Shown: positions 24,952 to 38,109, numbered from the stretch's first letter. The stretch: 64,000 bases of DNA from Syncephalis plumigaleata (GCA_025201365.1 JAIXMF010000010.1:310001-374000); one strand, 5' to 3'. Program-made: numbers and translations. The notes: a model not told the origin generated them from the sequence alone.

Positions 24952-26201
24952 GATACTACTATTATAGTGGCATACGTCGAATAGGGTAGAGAATATTATA
25001 GGGATGTCGTGTATGATGCTGACCTGATAATGAAGGATGATAATAATGATAAATGCCCGTATGATAGACGAACCATTTATTTTGACGAAAGGCTTTCTAT
25101 TATAACGACAATAATCCGGTCATACTCACCAAGGCCTTAAACATGTGACAAGTATTATTCCGTACCAGTTGTAGCATCGTAATAAATCCGGTTATTGGAA
25201 AAATGGCACCGCACTTCTTGCGTGCCTGACCGCAAGGCTCGCCTAATTTACGATTATCAGCTGCCAGATAAACGTTTATTACGACAATGAAATGCTAAAG
25301 ATGAAGAGTAACGATATATTATTGCAAGTGAGCAGTTGAATCCTATTTGTTCCTGCTAATACGAGCAAGGAAAGTCATCCTACTTTATTGATTTATTATT
25401 GACATGACCGTGTTATTCATTGTCGTATATCTTTTCTGAGGTTGTTGACAATATTGTCATGCCATTCATCTACTACATTCTAAACCCCCAGTATTTGTAA
25501 CCGCATATACAGGTATTGGCATTCAATCAATTATTCGTCAATACCATGCATGCGGTCATTTACACATACTAAGATTACAGCATAGCCATGCCGAATACGT
25601 GAACGCAACGAACAACGTGATACCTTGCATGCTGATTGCAATAATTAAGCAAATACAAAACAAACGGGGAAGACGTGCTACCAGTTCAATCCTGTTTAAC
25701 CAGGGGAAAGCTAATACAACACATGCTGATGTATTCATTCAGTTATTTTATAGAAGTATCGGCCAAACAAGAACATGTATATATACGTTCAAAACGGCAT
25801 TTTAACATCATTTGTCTTGGCAATAGGATGACACTTACACATGTACTTCATGTATCCCTTCTTGCTTCATATTTGAGCAATATACAAGTGTTTATCTTCA
25901 TGTTACGATGATTCTTTATTCAATACGTAGCATCAAGTATGCCTTTATGTAATTCTGGTTGCAAGTCATACGTGTATGAAAGAAATAGGTCCCTGTTATA
26001 TTGCGCATCTCCTGCTATTATTATTATTGAGTGAAATGGTTGCATCGTCATTCTGCATACACGCACACACGCACGCATAAATATATCCATTTCATTTTAC
26101 CATTAACCTCTTGTCCATACAATAATCAGCTGTTTCTTTATTCTATCTACTAGGCTAGTTTCCCTCGCTTTACTTGAACTACGTTAAGCTGTCATCACAT
26201 C
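24952..26201. other. Mostly non-coding, with one exon-like fragment
   Basis: The minus strand at about 25290-25130 reads as a plausible exon (acceptor TTTAG, then ...AADNRKLGEPCGQARKKC..., then donor GTGAGT). It could be an upstream exon of the PA-domain gene or a relic. Nothing else in this 1.2 kb is supported. A CACACACGCACGCA strip lies near 26060. Confidence 0.3.
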
Positions 26202-27005
26202 ATGTCTAAGCAACACAAAGCGCTAGGCGAGGATGTCTGGAAGAATCGTGTGGAGCGTGTGGTAAGTACGACATCTGAAATAGGCACAACAGCAACAAGT
26301 AGTAGTAGTCTATGCTTACAAGTAATTGCGTCACCGGTTTTAGAATGCCGAACTATTCACGCTGACCTATGGCTCGCTAGTCGCTCAACTCATCAAGGAT
26401 TACGAGGACTATGGCGAAGTTAATAAGCAATTGGAAAAGATGTAGGTCGCTTCGTAGAATTATTGTCATCTACTCTATGAACTGCTCTTTCCTATACTCG
26501 CTTCTCTAACATTGTTATAGGGGTTACAACATTGGTATTCGACTTATCGAGGATTTCTTAGCTCGTACCGGTGTGCCGCGATGCGTTGATCTGCGCGATA
26601 CAGCCGAGGTTATCGCTAAAATCGGCTTTAAAATGTTCCTTAATATTACACCGCAAATTGGAGGCTGGTCTCCCGATGGTCGTGACTTTACGCTGCAATT
26701 CGACGATAATCCACTTGCTGAATTCGTTGAACTTCCCGAGGAAGCAGCCAAACATCTTTGGTATTCGAATATACTATGCGGTGTATTACGCGGTGCACTA
26801 GAGATGGTAGGTTGATGACATGCTTATCACTCTACTATTTATTAATCAATATTCAATGTTGTTATCCTCATCATCATCACCATAGGTACAAATGCAGGTA
26901 GAATGCCATTTCATTAGTTGCGCATTACGAGGCGATGAAGCAACCGAGATGCGTGTCCATCTAGTGCGCTACCTCGAGGAAGAAGTACCAGCTGGAGAGG
27001 ACTAG
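26202..27005 (+). CDS. BET3: TRAPP complex subunit Bet3 (TRAPPC3)
   Basis: Core subunit of the TRAPP tethering complexes, which activate Rab1/Ypt1 in ER-to-Golgi and Golgi traffic. Exons read [20 protein letters not shown], then [20 protein letters not shown], then [21 protein letters not shown] (the Cys is the palmitoylation-site region), [27 protein letters not shown] and [24 protein letters not shown]. Length (about 180 residues) and order match the family end to end. Four exons, no frame break. TAG at 27003-27005. Confidence 0.95.
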
Positions 27006-27070
27006 CATAGTTACTATTGAAGATTTATTAACGTAAACCCACGCTGGTTAAGATGACTCTGTAAAGCGAT

Positions 27071-27117
27071 TCATACATCTATCTATCTACCCATCTATCT
27101 ATCTATCTATCTATCCA
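27071..27117. repeat. ATCT tetranucleotide microsatellite
   Basis: Imperfect run of ATCT/ATCC units between BET3 and PEX10, convergent 3' ends. Confidence 0.8.
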
Positions 27118-27177
27118 TCGAATATAAACAAAACAAGTTTATTATAAATGATAATGGTAACAAATGATAAATGTCCC

Positions 27178-28748
27178 TTAAGCATTATGAACAACAAATA
27201 AATGAGATAACGGGGCTGGCTGCCGACATAATGGACATTCAGGCTGTAATGACATGTTAATATCAATTATATATAGGCATTCAATTAATGCTACAATGCT
27301 GCTTACCTTTGTTTGACACCATTGACAAATGCATAGCCAACAGAACATGTGGCCGCATGGTGTTGCAGTTGTCTCTTGACGTGGGCGAGACATAATGCGC
27401 AATTAGCATTAGGTTTATTAATATCCAGAGTGTGTCTACAATTGTACTGTCCTTCATGCCACTGGACAGGAAACTCATTTTACTAATGCCATATATACAT
27501 ACATACATACATACATAAGTATACGTGTATTAACCAATTAATAATGACTTACTCGGTTGACGGTGCAACTTCCACTTCTTGATCCTTTGCCAGTTCAACG
27601 GCATTCCTCGTTGCGAGATGGCGACGTAGTGCCATTAAACCGCGTACTGCAAATTGTATTACCATTAGCACACCAATAAACTCATAGCCCATCGGTTCCT
27701 CATTAGGCAGCAATTGACGTGTAAATATCTAGCATATCAATAAGCATATATGTATGTATATAGTCATTTACTTACATAACGAATACCGGTCAATCGTTTT
27801 GACAAATGGTAATAGGCACCGGCAAAGTAAAATATCGCTAGATGCGATGGATGCAATACTGCTTTCCATAACCAACCGAATCGTTCAAGCCATTGTTTAT
27901 TCTTCTGAACCCATTGCTCATCCCTAGATGATCTACGATGAATGTAATACTGAATCAATACCACTATTGTAATAGTAATAAATATTAACACTTACCACCG
28001 CCCTCACTCATAATTAGTCGTTGCTCTGTGGCCAGTATTCGTTGACGAAATCGATCCATTCCCTTGGTAATTACATATGGGAAGCATACTTGTAATAAAA
28101 TAGATAAGAAACGCTTCTGCTCAATACATTAGTTCTATTGTGATATGACAAGTGGCATTATGTCAATTACCATAGGACCTGGATAGATGGATCTCTTCGT
28201 GTCGACTTGTAATAGATCGCAATACTCCTCGCCCAATGTCTGTGATCCTATTCATTGTAATCGTATTAGCAAATAATGTAACAAGTCAATAAACTACTAG
28301 CTATTTACCAAATATCGTGGTCAATAGATAGTATAATGTATCTGATAGAGTACATATTTCCGCTTTATATCGTAGAAATCGACGGGTACCTATTATCAAC
28401 GTTATGACTTGTTAAGCAATAATAGTAACAGTGGCAGTCATATGGCAACTTACCGAGTGATTCGCGAAACACATAGTCAATCTCTTCTTGTAATTGCGTA
28501 CGATAGTAGAGATCCTTTTGATTGGCGCGAACTATACGAAATATATATATATATATGAGTTCATTGCTCAGTTATATGCAAGAGCAGCAATAAACTATAC
28601 GTGACTCTCGTACGTATAACCACTTACTTATGTCGGGTTGAGCCGCTGCAGGGAACGAACTGTTAAGAGGAGGTGGCTTGACCTGTGCCAAAGCACTCGA
28701 GGCTTGTCCTCCACTAGCAGCTGTCGAATGTTGATTGTTGTCAGGCAT
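27178..28748 (-). CDS. PEX10: Peroxisome biogenesis factor 10 (RING E3 ligase)
   Basis: Peroxisomal membrane RING ligase of the PEX2-PEX10-PEX12 complex that ubiquitinates the import receptor PEX5. The N-terminal part reads RANQKDLYYRTQLQEEIDYVFRE..., TRFLRYKAEICTLSDTLYYLL and TLGEEYCDL, as in other PEX10 proteins. The central helices are KAVLHPSHLAIFYFAGAYYHLSKR and GYEFIGVLMVIQFAVRGL. The RING is CALCLA ... TATPCGHMFCWLCICQWC, then PECPLCRQP across an intron near 27240-27305. The frame changes by one base at about 27385, between the first cysteine pair and TATPCGH, at a C run. Start 28748. Confidence 0.9.
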
Positions 28749-28883
28749 GGTACAACACGTAACTATTGACGGTAGAAACGGGAAAGAGTGATCCATCAAT
28801 CAATCCTTCATTCGTTCATTATTATGAAAATAATGCCACAATTCAATAATGTAGAACAGTCGTTGTTATAGCATTCGTTTATT

Positions 28884-30309
28884 TTAATAATAAGCATAAT
28901 CATCGGATGTGGTCACTTTACGATCAACGAAGAACTTGCCCTTATTCTCGAGTACACTCTTGTCGTTGCTCAATGCCAGATAAACTGGAGTATCAGATCC
29001 TTGTTCTAGTCAAATGATAGTGATATGATTAGATATTTGCTTACTTATATATATATGAAAAGTTCTTATTGCTTACCTGCACTATATGTTGCAGACATGC
29101 CTGCCAAATCGGTACGACACCATCCGGGACAACATGAAAAGTAGTTCACATCTTTACGTGCATGATGTGCTAGTGCACTAGTATAGCTAATACGCCCATT
29201 TTAGATACGGCATACGCTACATGAATACAAAGAAATAAAACTATATTAGTATGTTGTTCTATGCAGCATCGTTCACATCAACTCGGTGTGACACCTACTT
29301 TGACGTGGCCATCCTTTCTCTTCATACGTGTTATCCCCTACGGCTGACTAATTCAATGAAGAAGCATACATGTCATAAGTAGCTGCTATACAAATGTCGA
29401 TGTATGATAGTTTAGTTACTTACAATAAACTCGTTCATCAACGCACTAATCGATTCTTCCGTCTTGCTTTGATCCGTGAATCGTGAACGTAACTGTTCAG
29501 ACGACAAGTAGGAAAGACGAGCCGACTGACTGCCAATGTTAACCACTCGACCATTAGGTTTAATGATTGGCAACAGTGTCTTGGTTATCTATGATGATTG
29601 ATGATTAGTAAATGATTGATACTGAATAACTATCACATTAGATCTATTATACAAACATTGACGGTAGAGAAATAGTTTGTTCCAATAGTGTTACGAGCAA
29701 TCTCCACATTGAAATCACTGCCCTTAGAGGCTAATCATATACATATATATATATATACATCATCGAATGATATCAGTAGTAGTAACAGATTAATACATAG
29801 TAAATAATTATCAGTAAAATAAACATTCACCTACCAATACCGGCATTATTAACTAGGATATCCAAGCCTATTTACACATTTACAAGTTAATTAGTGATCC
29901 ACATTATAAGTGATATACAAGTATTCATTACCATCATGATCACGTTTAAGCGTATTATAAAATGCTTGAATTGATTCCGACTTGGTTATATCCAATTGAT
30001 GGAAGCGTAGATCAACCTGTACGGATTCTGACGAACTAGACTGGTCATGATGTATCTCCTCGTTCAGTTGACGTAGGGTAGTATGCCCGAGTTGTTCACT
30101 ACGTGCCGTCAAGTAGAGTACGAGTGGTTGTGTACACTGCGAGTATTCACCACGTCCATACTCTTTGGCAATCCGGGCGACAATCTCGCGTCCAATTCCC
30201 TTGTTCTAGATAGGATAGTTATTTTTTGCTAGTTAGTCGATAGTGTTATAACTAGATAGAGATAAACACTGCTTACTGCGCCAGTAACGACAATAATCCT
30301 GGAACTCAT
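28884..30309 (-). CDS. Short-chain dehydrogenase, carbonyl reductase (CBR1)-like
   Basis: NADPH-dependent carbonyl reductase of the classical SDR type. MSSRIIVVTGA and NKGIGREIV give the TGxxxGIG nucleotide-binding motif across the first intron. DILVNNAGI is the structural NNAG motif. SRFTDQSKTEE and a long insert before the active site resemble CBR1. AYAVSKMGV holds the catalytic Tyr and Lys (YxxxK). CCPGWCRTDLAG and EQGSDTPVYLAL close the domain. At least eight exons. One base seems missing at about 29190, just after SKMGV, since ISYTSALAHHA follows in another frame. It is divergent with URA5 (342-base gap). Confidence 0.85.
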
Positions 30310-30650
30310 AGTTGATAGAAATAGCAAATAAAAAGATGGCTAGTAAATGATGACGTCAATACTAGATGTAGATGAAAAAACAATGAATTGTACACATTAC
30401 ACGGGTATTCATGCAATATATAGGCAATTTGCCTGTCAGTCATTACTAATTTTTCCCTTATTTTTCGATCTTCTTGCTCGTTTCATGCGTGTCTGTGTGT
30501 GTTACCCATTCATGCATTGTTGCTCTTTTTCCTCCTTCGTTCACATATCGTCATTGCAAGAGAAAGAGATACGACATTTAAAACTTGTTCTATTCAACAT
30601 ACGTATACTATCCATATACCCACCCACCCATACGTTCATATTAGTCAGCA

Positions 30651-31310
30651 ATGAAGGATTATCAGCGTGAATTTATTGCCTTTGCTATTAAGCATGGTGT
30701 ATTACGTTTCGGTGAATTCACTCTGAAATCTGGTCGTGTTAGCCCGTATTTCTTCAATGCCGGTATGTTTGCTACGGGTGGTGCACTCGCGCAACTGGGT
30801 CGATTCTATGCCGCGGCACTGACGGACGATGCGCCCGAGCTCAGTTACGACATGTTATTCGGACCGGCCTACAAGGGTATTCCGTTAGCCTGCGCTACAG
30901 CTGTCGCCTTATTCGATCATCATGCGCGTGATGTACCCTACGCTTTCAATCGTAAAGAGCGTAAGGATCACGGCGAGGGTGGCACGCTAGTGGGTGCACC
31001 ACTTGCCGGTCGTGTATTCATCATTGACGATGTGATCACGGCGGGTACAGCTATTCGCGAGAGTTTAGAAATTATACGAGCGCAGAAAGAGGCAACACCC
31101 GCCGGTGTATTGATTGCTATCGATCGACAGGAACGCGGGCAACACAGCGCGCTTTCGGCCATTCAAGAATTGGAACAAGATGAACAGTTGCGTGTCGTCT
31201 CTATCGTGACACTATCCGATATTATCGCGTATTTAACCGAACAAGGAGGCGATCAATACACGGAGGCATTAAAGGCAATGCAGCAATATCGTAGTCAATA
31301 CGGTGTCTAA
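30651..31310 (+). CDS. URA5: Orotate phosphoribosyltransferase
   Basis: Fifth step of pyrimidine synthesis: orotate plus PRPP gives OMP. It is a single intact exon of 219 codons, the usual family length. Visible motifs are [16 protein letters not shown] at the start, [26 protein letters not shown] (the flexible catalytic loop with Lys and His) and the PRPP-binding motif [16 protein letters not shown] (about residues 123-138). It has no introns, which is unusual in this window. Codons are richer in C and G at the third position than those of most neighbours. Confidence 0.97.
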   Translation: MKDYQREFIAFAIKHGVLRFGEFTLKSGRVSPYFFNAGMFATGGALAQLGRFYAAALTDDAPELSYDMLFGPAYKGIPLACATAVALFDHHARDVPYAFNRKERKDHGEGGTLVGAPLAGRVFIIDDVITAGTAIRESLEIIRAQKEATPAGVLIAIDRQERGQHSALSAIQELEQDEQLRVVSIVTLSDIIAYLTEQGGDQYTEALKAMQQYRSQYGV

Positions 31311-31572
31311 TTGGCATGACGAGCAAAAGTAAATAGTATTAAACATTTAGCAAGTAACGTGTGTCATTGAGTCATCCTGTATAATATGGTGTGAATATAA
31401 ATTGTATCGTATGCAGTTACTATAGTTTATTTCAACCAAATTAACGGTCATTTCATTTCATTACTACTCTTACTATTACTATTGACGTAGCATAGACTAT
31501 AGTGGAATTGAGTGCACGTTCGCTTGCTGTTTCTTTTATTATCTTTCTATAGCTTTATTAATACTTGTAGTC

Positions 31573-34500
31573 ATGGGAGTCAAGGATCTTTGGCAATTAC
31601 TTGAACCTGCGGGTCGCAAGGTTAATATGGAATCACTACAAGGGAAACGACTTGCAATAGATATCCTTTATTGAGTGCAGTAGTGTGACTAGCAACAAGA
31701 ATAGTAGTGAGTCTTTAACGATAGACTTCCGGATAGATTACATGCTAGTATTTGGCTTCACCAATTCCTAAAGGCTATGCAGGATAAAGAAGGCAAAGCA
31801 CTGGCAAATGCTCACTTACTAGGCTTCTTTCCGCGTATATGTAAATTGCTCTATCATAATGTAAAACCGGTATTTGTATTCGATGGAGCCACTCCAGAAT
31901 TAAAACGACGTACCATTGTAAGTAGACTTGCATTATTGCCATTACGTTCATTATAGCAAATATACATTGAATGAATAGATGCAACGCAAACGGCGACAAA
32001 TGGATGCAGAGGAGAACTTTCAACGGACAGCTAAACAGCTGCTTACTGCCCAGTTGAAGATGCGTGCACTACAAGCAGTTCATACGTAAGTGGCGTGTAT
32101 TATACCATCAACAACAACACTATCACATATCTAATCATCTTCTAAAGCAGCGATGAACAAACCACCAATCTATCCGATTTAACGAGTAATAAGCACAAAC
32201 GTAAACGTGATGACTATGATTTGCCGCCTATTGACACGCTAGCCAAGTAAGCAACTAAGTGTACATGAGTGGCTCATCGATTATAATAATAATAATAATA
32301 ATCCTACTGGTATATAGTTCCATGATACAACGGGCAGATCCACGATTTGTTACATCTCATGACGATGAAGCATTAGAGAATATGGAGGATATGCGTGATT
32401 TTATCGATAGACTGGATGCAAGTATACGCGATATAAATGACTACAATGCTATAACGAGTATATACTAATGACTGTATAACTAATGATAGACGGAGAATTT
32501 GGATTTTGACTCGGAAGCGTTTAAATCACTTCCATTGGAGATTCGATATGAACTATTACAGGATGCGAAACTACACAGCAGACAAACATCATGGCAACGA
32601 TTACGTAAGATGACCGCTAATGCAACTATATCCTTTACATTACACTATTGCATCTATTATCATATCAATTGTGTCATCTATTCTTAACCATATGCTATCC
32701 GATTACAATGCACTCGACTTTTCAAAGCAGCAGATTAAATTGTTGATGCGTCGTAATGATCTAACACAAAAGTACATGGATTTAGTCGGTCAGAATATGG
32801 GAGCAGTATCGATATCCGCTCATATTGCATCAGATCGTAATCGTTCCTACGTATTGGTGAAGAACGAGGATGGTCGTAGTGGTTGGTCGTTACAGTTCCA
32901 ACCATCTGTACCGAATGTGAAAGAGGACACGACGAGTACAACAGACGACGTGGACACGGAAGCGACAGCAGCCATGGAAGCCGAGTTCTATTTGGATAAT
33001 GAGATTGGTAAAGTTGAGAATGAGATGATGCAAGCGATTATGGCCAAGACATCGAACGAGGACAAGGCTACGCAAGAACCCGTCGATTCATACGAGAAAC
33101 TTCTTGAGGATGATGAATTAGAGCTTAATATATCGGATTATGAGTCGGATACATTAGAACCATCAGTAGATTCGATGCTTGATCAATGGTCGAATAATAA
33201 CAACAATGATGACCTATCGGAAGAAGAAGGAGAGGATAATATTATGGAAACTATGAGTACAGATGAAGATGATCAAGATTTCGTAGAAGTACCAGTAAGT
33301 ATCATTTATTCTAACGATTATGTAGTATCATCTAATCATATTATGATGATTACAGATGATGACAAATGGAACTCGTCAGATAAATGAAGAAAATGAAAAT
33401 CTAAACAGTAATGAGACATCATCTGTTGGTGTACTGCGTCATTGGCTTGCACGGGTTGATGGTCAAGTGGCACAATTATTCCCCGACTACCTTAGTCAGA
33501 TGCAGTATGATGCGAGTAATGCTGCAAGCATAGAGGAATTGGAAGATAAACTAGCATCCGAGATAAAGCGTTTAGGAAAAGAGAACACAATTGATGTAGC
33601 AGCAGATGTACGGGAAGCACGTCCATTCTACCGGCATTTTCTTGAAGATTTGATTAGAGTAAAACGGACACTCACATTGGCACCACAACAGGAGGATAGG
33701 GAACCTATTGACATGACGTCGGATCAAGTGCATCACTCGCCATCGGAGGATATCGAATTGAACTTGGATCTATCAGCTTCATTCTTATCATCGGACATAG
33801 TCACGAATACTAACAACACTAAACCAGCACCATCTGAAACTACTACAAGTTCGACATTATTAAATTCACCTGTAAGCCAAATACCGAATGAACTACCGAT
33901 TGATGGCAAGGAAGTTGCAGATAGCGCTGTAGAGATGAAGCATATTGAAGAGGAACTTTCCATAAACGATAATGCAAGCATTCCAGATGATGCATCGGCT
34001 TCTCTGGCTAAACTTGTAGAAGACACGGTTAAACGACACGGTGAACATTCCGAGTTTGCCAATCAGATTAAACAGCAAGGTGCAGAGACAGTGAAAGCGG
34101 ATCTTGCAGCCAAGGTCTCTCAATTGTACGAGCAACGACGCAAAGAGCATCGTGAACTTAATCAAGTGTCCAATGCAATGATTCAAGAGACTATGGTAAG
34201 TAATTGAGAATGAATATATATACACATAGACTGATTATTATCAAATAGGAATTGTTACAATTATTCGGTATTCCATATGTGGTTGCACCCACTGAAGCAG
34301 AAGCACAGTGTGCAACACTAGTACAATTGAACCTAGTCGATGGTGTCATCACTGATGATAGTGATATATTCCTATTTGGCGGTACCTGCGTATATCGCCA
34401 TGTATTTCAAACACATCGACACGTAGAATGCTACTTGACTAAAGATATCGAGCGTGAACTATTCCTGAATCGAGATCGACTTATCCAACTTGCTTACCTA

Positions 34501-35319
34501 CTAGGCAGCGATTACACCTATGGTATATCGGGTATTGGTCGGGTGACGGCAATGGAGATCATCAGTGAATGGCAGGGACCCGATGGATTAAGCGCATTTC
34601 GTGACTGGTTCACCGAAGCAGAACAGGATAAACATACTGCATCAGAAATAGAAATGGAGAACACTATACGACGTCGATTAGTAAGTACCCAATATATACA
34701 TGATCAAGTAATGTAGAAATGAAATGAAATAACACGTACATTCATCATCATTTAGCGTAAATTATGCCATAAAATAACAATTCCTCAGGACTTCCCAGAT
34801 CCACGAGTGGCTAAAGCATATCAATATCCAGTTATTGATGATTCACCGGAATCATTTGAATGGGAACTACCAGATCTTGATGGTATTCGATGGTAATCAT
34901 CATTGCTAATAGTATGATATTGTCATCTGACATGGTATTTAATTATTACTGTTATTACATAGGTATATGTCAAGAAAGGCCGATTGGGATCAAGTCAAAG
35001 TGGATGAACGTGTTCTGCCTATTATTCGTCGTCTGAATGAATTGAAGGTAAACAACTTTATATATTCTATCATATAGGCTACTAATTATTACCATTCTAT
35101 TTACAATGAATGTTAGCGAGAATCACAAACACAACTCGATCGTTATTTCCGAATTGACAGTGATCGACTTAGAGCTACGCAAAAGAGTAGTCGTGTTCGT
35201 AAAGCGGTGGCCAAATTGATGCCAGACAATCACAGCCTCGTAAATCTGCAAAGAAACAGCGTAAAGATACAACACGGATTGGAAATAGTGATGCATCCAC
35301 GAGTGATGACGAGGTGTAA
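31573..35319 (+). CDS. RAD2: XPG/Rad2 structure-specific endonuclease (nucleotide excision repair)
   Basis: Cuts 3' of the lesion in nucleotide excision repair. The N domain starts [17 protein letters not shown] and continues [28 protein letters not shown] long acidic spacer (32.9-34.2 kb) follows, as in Rad2/XPG but not in FEN1. The I domain begins [21 protein letters not shown] and has [14 protein letters not shown] and [21 protein letters not shown], with the catalytic acidic residues. After it, QTQLDRYF is a PCNA-binding PIP box, then basic nuclear-signal-like stretches and an acidic end. Two of its introns are U12-type AT-AC. One base seems missing at about 35222, after the PIP box. The stop is taken in the frame that gives the basic tail, at 35317-35319. 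Confidence 0.95.
31661..31741 (+). other. U12-type AT-AC intron 1 of RAD2
   Basis: 81 nt, donor ATATCCTTT at 31661, branch-like TCTTTAAC at 31712-31719, end TTAC at 31741. Removing it joins ATA G to AT GCT AGT ATT TGG and restores the conserved LAIDASIWL of the N domain. No GT-AG pair gives this. Confidence 0.92.
32628..32706 (+). other. U12-type AT-AC intron in the RAD2 spacer
   Basis: 79 nt, donor ATATCCTTT at 32628, branch TTCTTAAC at 32681-32688, end ATTAC at 32706 with the branch A about 19 nt upstream. Phase 0 join: ...MTANAT to [16 protein letters not shown]. The downstream block matches the Rad2 family LLLKR region. Confidence 0.9.
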
Positions 35320-35470
35320 AAGAAAACATTATGTAAAATAAATACAGTCATGTTACCGTTGCTTCAATTGAGTTCTATACATGTCAAATGCTCGATATTC
35401 ATGTTTATATAATAGATGTATATTTTAATGTCATACGTCATCATGCTAACGCCACGCTCATCGTCGTGTA

Positions 35471-37611
35471 CTACCAGCGAGCCCATGCTCTATGGAAAGC
35501 ATCTGCTAAATTGCTCAATTCTAAATGATTGATTAATACGAGTCTTTTCATATATTTATACATCAGCAATCAATGTAAAAGAAGAATTACCTGCGTGACA
35601 ATCTGAATTAGCGAGGGTAACCTGTGCTTCTGGCAGCCATTTCTCTAGATATTTAATACGCGATTCGTGACTCGGATGAGTACTAATATATTGGATGGGT
35701 TGCACCTTTTGCTTTTGATTCATTCTCTACATTACAATTCGATTATTATCATCGTTGTTATAACTCATTATCAATGATTTATACGTATACATATCATTAA
35801 ATACACTTACATGCCACATGGCAATTGCTACTCACAAGTAGATTAGATAATATTCATTCATAGTTTATCATAGATTAGATGACTTACCAGCAGATGGTTC
35901 ATAGCATGCCTGTGCCATTAATTGCATGCTAAATGACACTTTAATTATCATGCTAACTCTGACTAAAATCTAGTAATAACTTACCCGATCTATTAACCAA
36001 TCATTGCATTAGTCATTCGTTTAGAATAGATTATATTCCATCATTGTTACTTTTACTCAACTTACCTGATCAGCTTCTCGTTCACATTTACGACTGAATG
36101 GCAGCATGATGCCTAGTTCATTTTGCAAGTTATTTAGTTAATTATTATCATAATCATTAATATACCTACCGACTTGTTGAAAGAATTGATTAAACACGAG
36201 ATTTGGATCAATGAACAAGCTTAGAAATAGTTGAAACTACGGTAAATAATAGCTACTATTAGATGAATTGGTAGCTAATGGATGACTAGGCTACTTGCCA
36301 TGATGATCAGTTTCGTAAATGAAACCTTTTCTGCTGTATGTCTAACGAGTAGTTGTTTATATATGCAACACGCAAGTATTACTACATCAAGTATAGCACT
36401 ACTATTATTATTGCTCGTCCATTCAGCTTACCTTGCCACTTGATGTGCAATCTAGTTACAAGGCAGCATTAGTTATTGCTAGCTTATATTTACCGTATGT
36501 AGTTACTTGCCTCATGACCCAATACAGCAGCCATGCCTTGTTCGTCTTGTGTCATTGGTAGAATACCCTATGGTTGCTATTAGTGTAATCCATCATCGCA
36601 ATAAATATCGTAAATATTACCGTGAATACAAATACTTTGCCTCCTGGTAGAACAAATGCATTTGGAATGGGAGAATCGATCACGAATACTTCCCAGTTCA
36701 AATCAGTCATACCACTTGCTAGTGGCAGATCGTATATTAGCAATTGTTACGCGTTCATCTATTATAACAAAGCAGCTAACCTTGGATGATACGTTCTGCC
36801 ACTCGACGAACAAACACTGTAATCTACACACATGTATAATGAGCTTTGTATTATGTCATCTAGTCCTTGTATTCATGATTATTCAGCACTTACTGGATGC
36901 GATGGTGGTAGGATATTACGTCCAAACTATACACCATTCAATCAATAAGTAAGTACGTGGATAACTATCGAAACATTGCTTCTTTCTATTACCTCTTGCA
37001 TGACACCATTGTAGGATATCTTTGCCAGTTTCTCCTCGTTCTCCGGTGACATTGACATGAATCGACGTCGACCTAAGTAGCATTGTTTAGAATGGATGAT
37101 ATTCTACGCGACTATTGCAATATCTACCAGTCATAGGTACTGTCTCCAAATGAGTAACGTAATAGCCACCGATACCTAGTGCGCCACCACCCAACAATAA
37201 GGGTAATTGACGTCGCAATGTGGAATTCGAAGCTGATGGACCTATAGAACAGCAACGGAATTACATAAATACATAAATATTTAGTATAGCTGAATAGTTA
37301 CAACCCTATCACTTACGTTGTTTGAATCGTTTATACTCGGAAGTAGAGGGACGACCCAGTGGATTAGACCCATAGTTTATGGAACGTTTACTCACTGAAC
37401 AATCACTTTTATTATTATCGCTGTTGTTTATTAGTGTTACAGCAACAACAACTAACTTACTAGAATGCTGTATTGAAGAATGACGAGTAGGCAATTTCAT
37501 AGTGAATCGAGTGATACTATTCAGGTTCATTTCGTAACGATAGTGCACGGACAGTCTTGCGGGTAAATCACCGTAGACACGCGTACAACCGCGTAAATGA
37601 GTTAACAGCAT
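35471..37611 (-). CDS. OMA1: OMA1-like mitochondrial M48 metallopeptidase
   Basis: Inner-membrane zinc peptidase of the mitochondrial stress response. A long Arg/Ser-rich presequence ([20 protein letters not shown]) is followed by a helix ([18 protein letters not shown]). The conserved blocks are [44 protein letters not shown] and [23 protein letters not shown] then completes the HExxH zinc site across an intron. Further on come [11 protein letters not shown] (third ligand Glu) and [20 protein letters not shown]. The end is TAG at 35471. It has about fifteen exons. The intron before IAHQ has a GC donor and the exon itself is 20 nt (36432-36451). It diverges from the gene at 38110. Confidence 0.92.
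36237..36298 (-). other. GC-AG intron in OMA1
   Basis: 62 nt, donor ATG|GCAAGT at 36298 and an AG acceptor at 36237. It follows the exon [14 protein letters not shown] and leads into [15 protein letters not shown]. Confidence 0.7.
36432..36451 (-). other. 20-nt micro-exon completing the OMA1 zinc-binding HExxH
   Basis: Exon encoding IAHQVA(R), flanked upstream by a GC-AG intron (36452-36510) and downstream by a GTAAGC donor. The HE of HEIAH is on the previous exon. Losing this exon would abolish the active site and shift the frame. Confidence 0.85.
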
Positions 37612-38109
37612 ACTAACAATAATAATAACAAGGATATAAAAGAATACGGTGCGTAGTAGATTTCTCTGTTGCTATAACTGGATAATAAACAGCTGATTGA
37701 TTGATTGATTTGTTTTCTATTCATTCTTTATAATAAAAACTATTAATATACTCTTATTATTATATCGTTCATCTAACGTTGAAGAACAAAAGAAATACCA
37801 AGTCAATAGGTTACCGTTATATCGTCATCATTATTAGTGTAACCATTTGCTTATGATTTGTATCCAAATTTACTTCCATACAATGAGAAGCACAACAAAT
37901 TCGTTCACTTGTCGTCATATCAATCGGAATGCTAATCGTATGTTTGAGACATGAGTATGATGTCATTTGTGACTGACACAGGTTTCACTCTAAAATATTC
38001 CATAAATTGTTGGACTAGAGACGACTCTCCTCGTTGCATTTCTTATTTCCAATCCTTTGCTTTTACTATTTGATCTGACCATTTCGCTATTAGCCATTCT
38101 TCTTCAACT
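37612..38109. promoter_or_regulatory. Divergent promoter region, OMA1 / small mitochondrial-type gene
   Basis: About 500 bases between two divergent starts. Both genes have mitochondrial-type N-termini, so shared control is possible. I see no named motif. Confidence 0.4.

Noticed and set aside
25599-25911. Overlapping short open frames on the plus strand
   Set aside because: No domain, no codon bias and no splice context. They read as chance frames in AT-rich DNA.
32620-32700. Open frame running upstream of NALDFSKQ in RAD2 as coding sequence
   Set aside because: It is open by chance but is intron: it starts with the exact U12 donor, contains the U12 branch element and has no Rad2 similarity.
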